This document shows positions 6,267-6,317 of a DNA stretch of 6,317 bases, one piece after another (the first letter of the stretch is position 1; each line of letters opens with the position of its first letter). Origin of the DNA: an uncultured Rhodanobacteraceae bacterium (GTDB lineage Bacteria > Pseudomonadota > Gammaproteobacteria > Xanthomonadales > Ahniellaceae); the NCBI GenBank assembly GCA_937873105.1, contig CALMWD010000152.1:1-6317 (forward strand). The letters are read 5' to 3'. The position numbers and the translations under genes are program-made. The notes under the pieces were generated by a model that was not told the DNA's origin, did no database searches, and worked only from the letters and a program-made list of their open reading frames with translations.

Positions 6267-6269
6267 GCA

Positions 6270-6317
6270 ATGACCCGGCGCATCGCCATCCTCGGCAACT
6301 CCGGCTGCGGCAAGTCG
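6270..6317 (+). CDS. P-loop NTPase, N-terminal fragment (3' end cut by window)
   Basis: Sixteen codons are visible, reading MTRRIAILGNSGCGKS. This is a first beta strand running straight into a Walker A motif GxxGxGKS, so the product binds a nucleoside triphosphate. A P-loop this close to the N-terminus is typical of small kinases of the adenylate/shikimate kinase type and of the so-called DNA topology modulation (FlaR-like) NTPases, but ABC or GTPase families cannot be excluded from so little sequence. The frame is open upstream as well, yet the ATG sits where the family would start. It begins 32 bases after the EAL stop and may be co-transcribed with it. Confidence 0.75.
   Translation, partial: MTRRIAILGNSGCGKS

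Noticed and set aside
5461..6270. Minus-strand open frame opposite the EAL gene
   Set aside because: No recognisable domain, and the plus strand encodes a full set of EAL catalytic residues with a good Shine-Dalgarno.

Overview
The window is GC-rich, all four complete or nearly complete genes lie on the plus strand, and it reads as a chromosomal signalling region. GC-rich wobble positions, a Ser/Thr kinase paired with an FHA enhancer-binding-type regulator, and a GGDEF/EAL pair would fit a high-GC gammaproteobacterium of the Xanthomonadales/Lysobacterales type. That placement is inference from composition and gene style; no marker gene is present. I saw no mobile element, tRNA, rRNA or CRISPR array.

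Layout: (1) positions 1-1626, an FHA / AAA+ / Fis-HTH regulator whose 5' end is cut by the window. (2) Positions 1623-4184, a transmembrane Ser/Thr protein kinase with an extracytoplasmic TPR domain, overlapping gene 1 by 4 bases (ATGA). (3) Positions 4185-4331, a 147-base gap with two adjacent inverted repeats. (4) Positions 4332-5372, a diguanylate cyclase (GGDEF) fused to a C-terminal bacteriohemerythrin domain. (5) Positions 5373-5463, a 91-base gap with a small perfect hairpin and a good ribosome binding site. (6) Positions 5464-6237, a stand-alone EAL c-di-GMP phosphodiesterase. (7) Positions 6270-6317, the first 16 codons of a P-loop NTPase, cut by the window end.

How the parts may work together: genes 1 and 2 look like one translationally coupled phospho-signalling module, in which the kinase senses something through its outer TPR domain and the FHA domain of the regulator reads phosphothreonine. 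The regulator has an intact ATPase core, but its sigma-54 contact loop reads GVATGV instead of GAFTGA, so the promoter class it acts on is open. Genes 3 and 4 form a make/break pair for cyclic di-GMP, with a diiron (O2, NO or redox responsive) module on the synthase. Whether the two pairs are functionally linked cannot be told from the sequence. The most unusual points are the degenerate GAFTGA loop next to a kinase, the GGDEF-then-hemerythrin domain order, and the paired inverted repeats in front of that gene.
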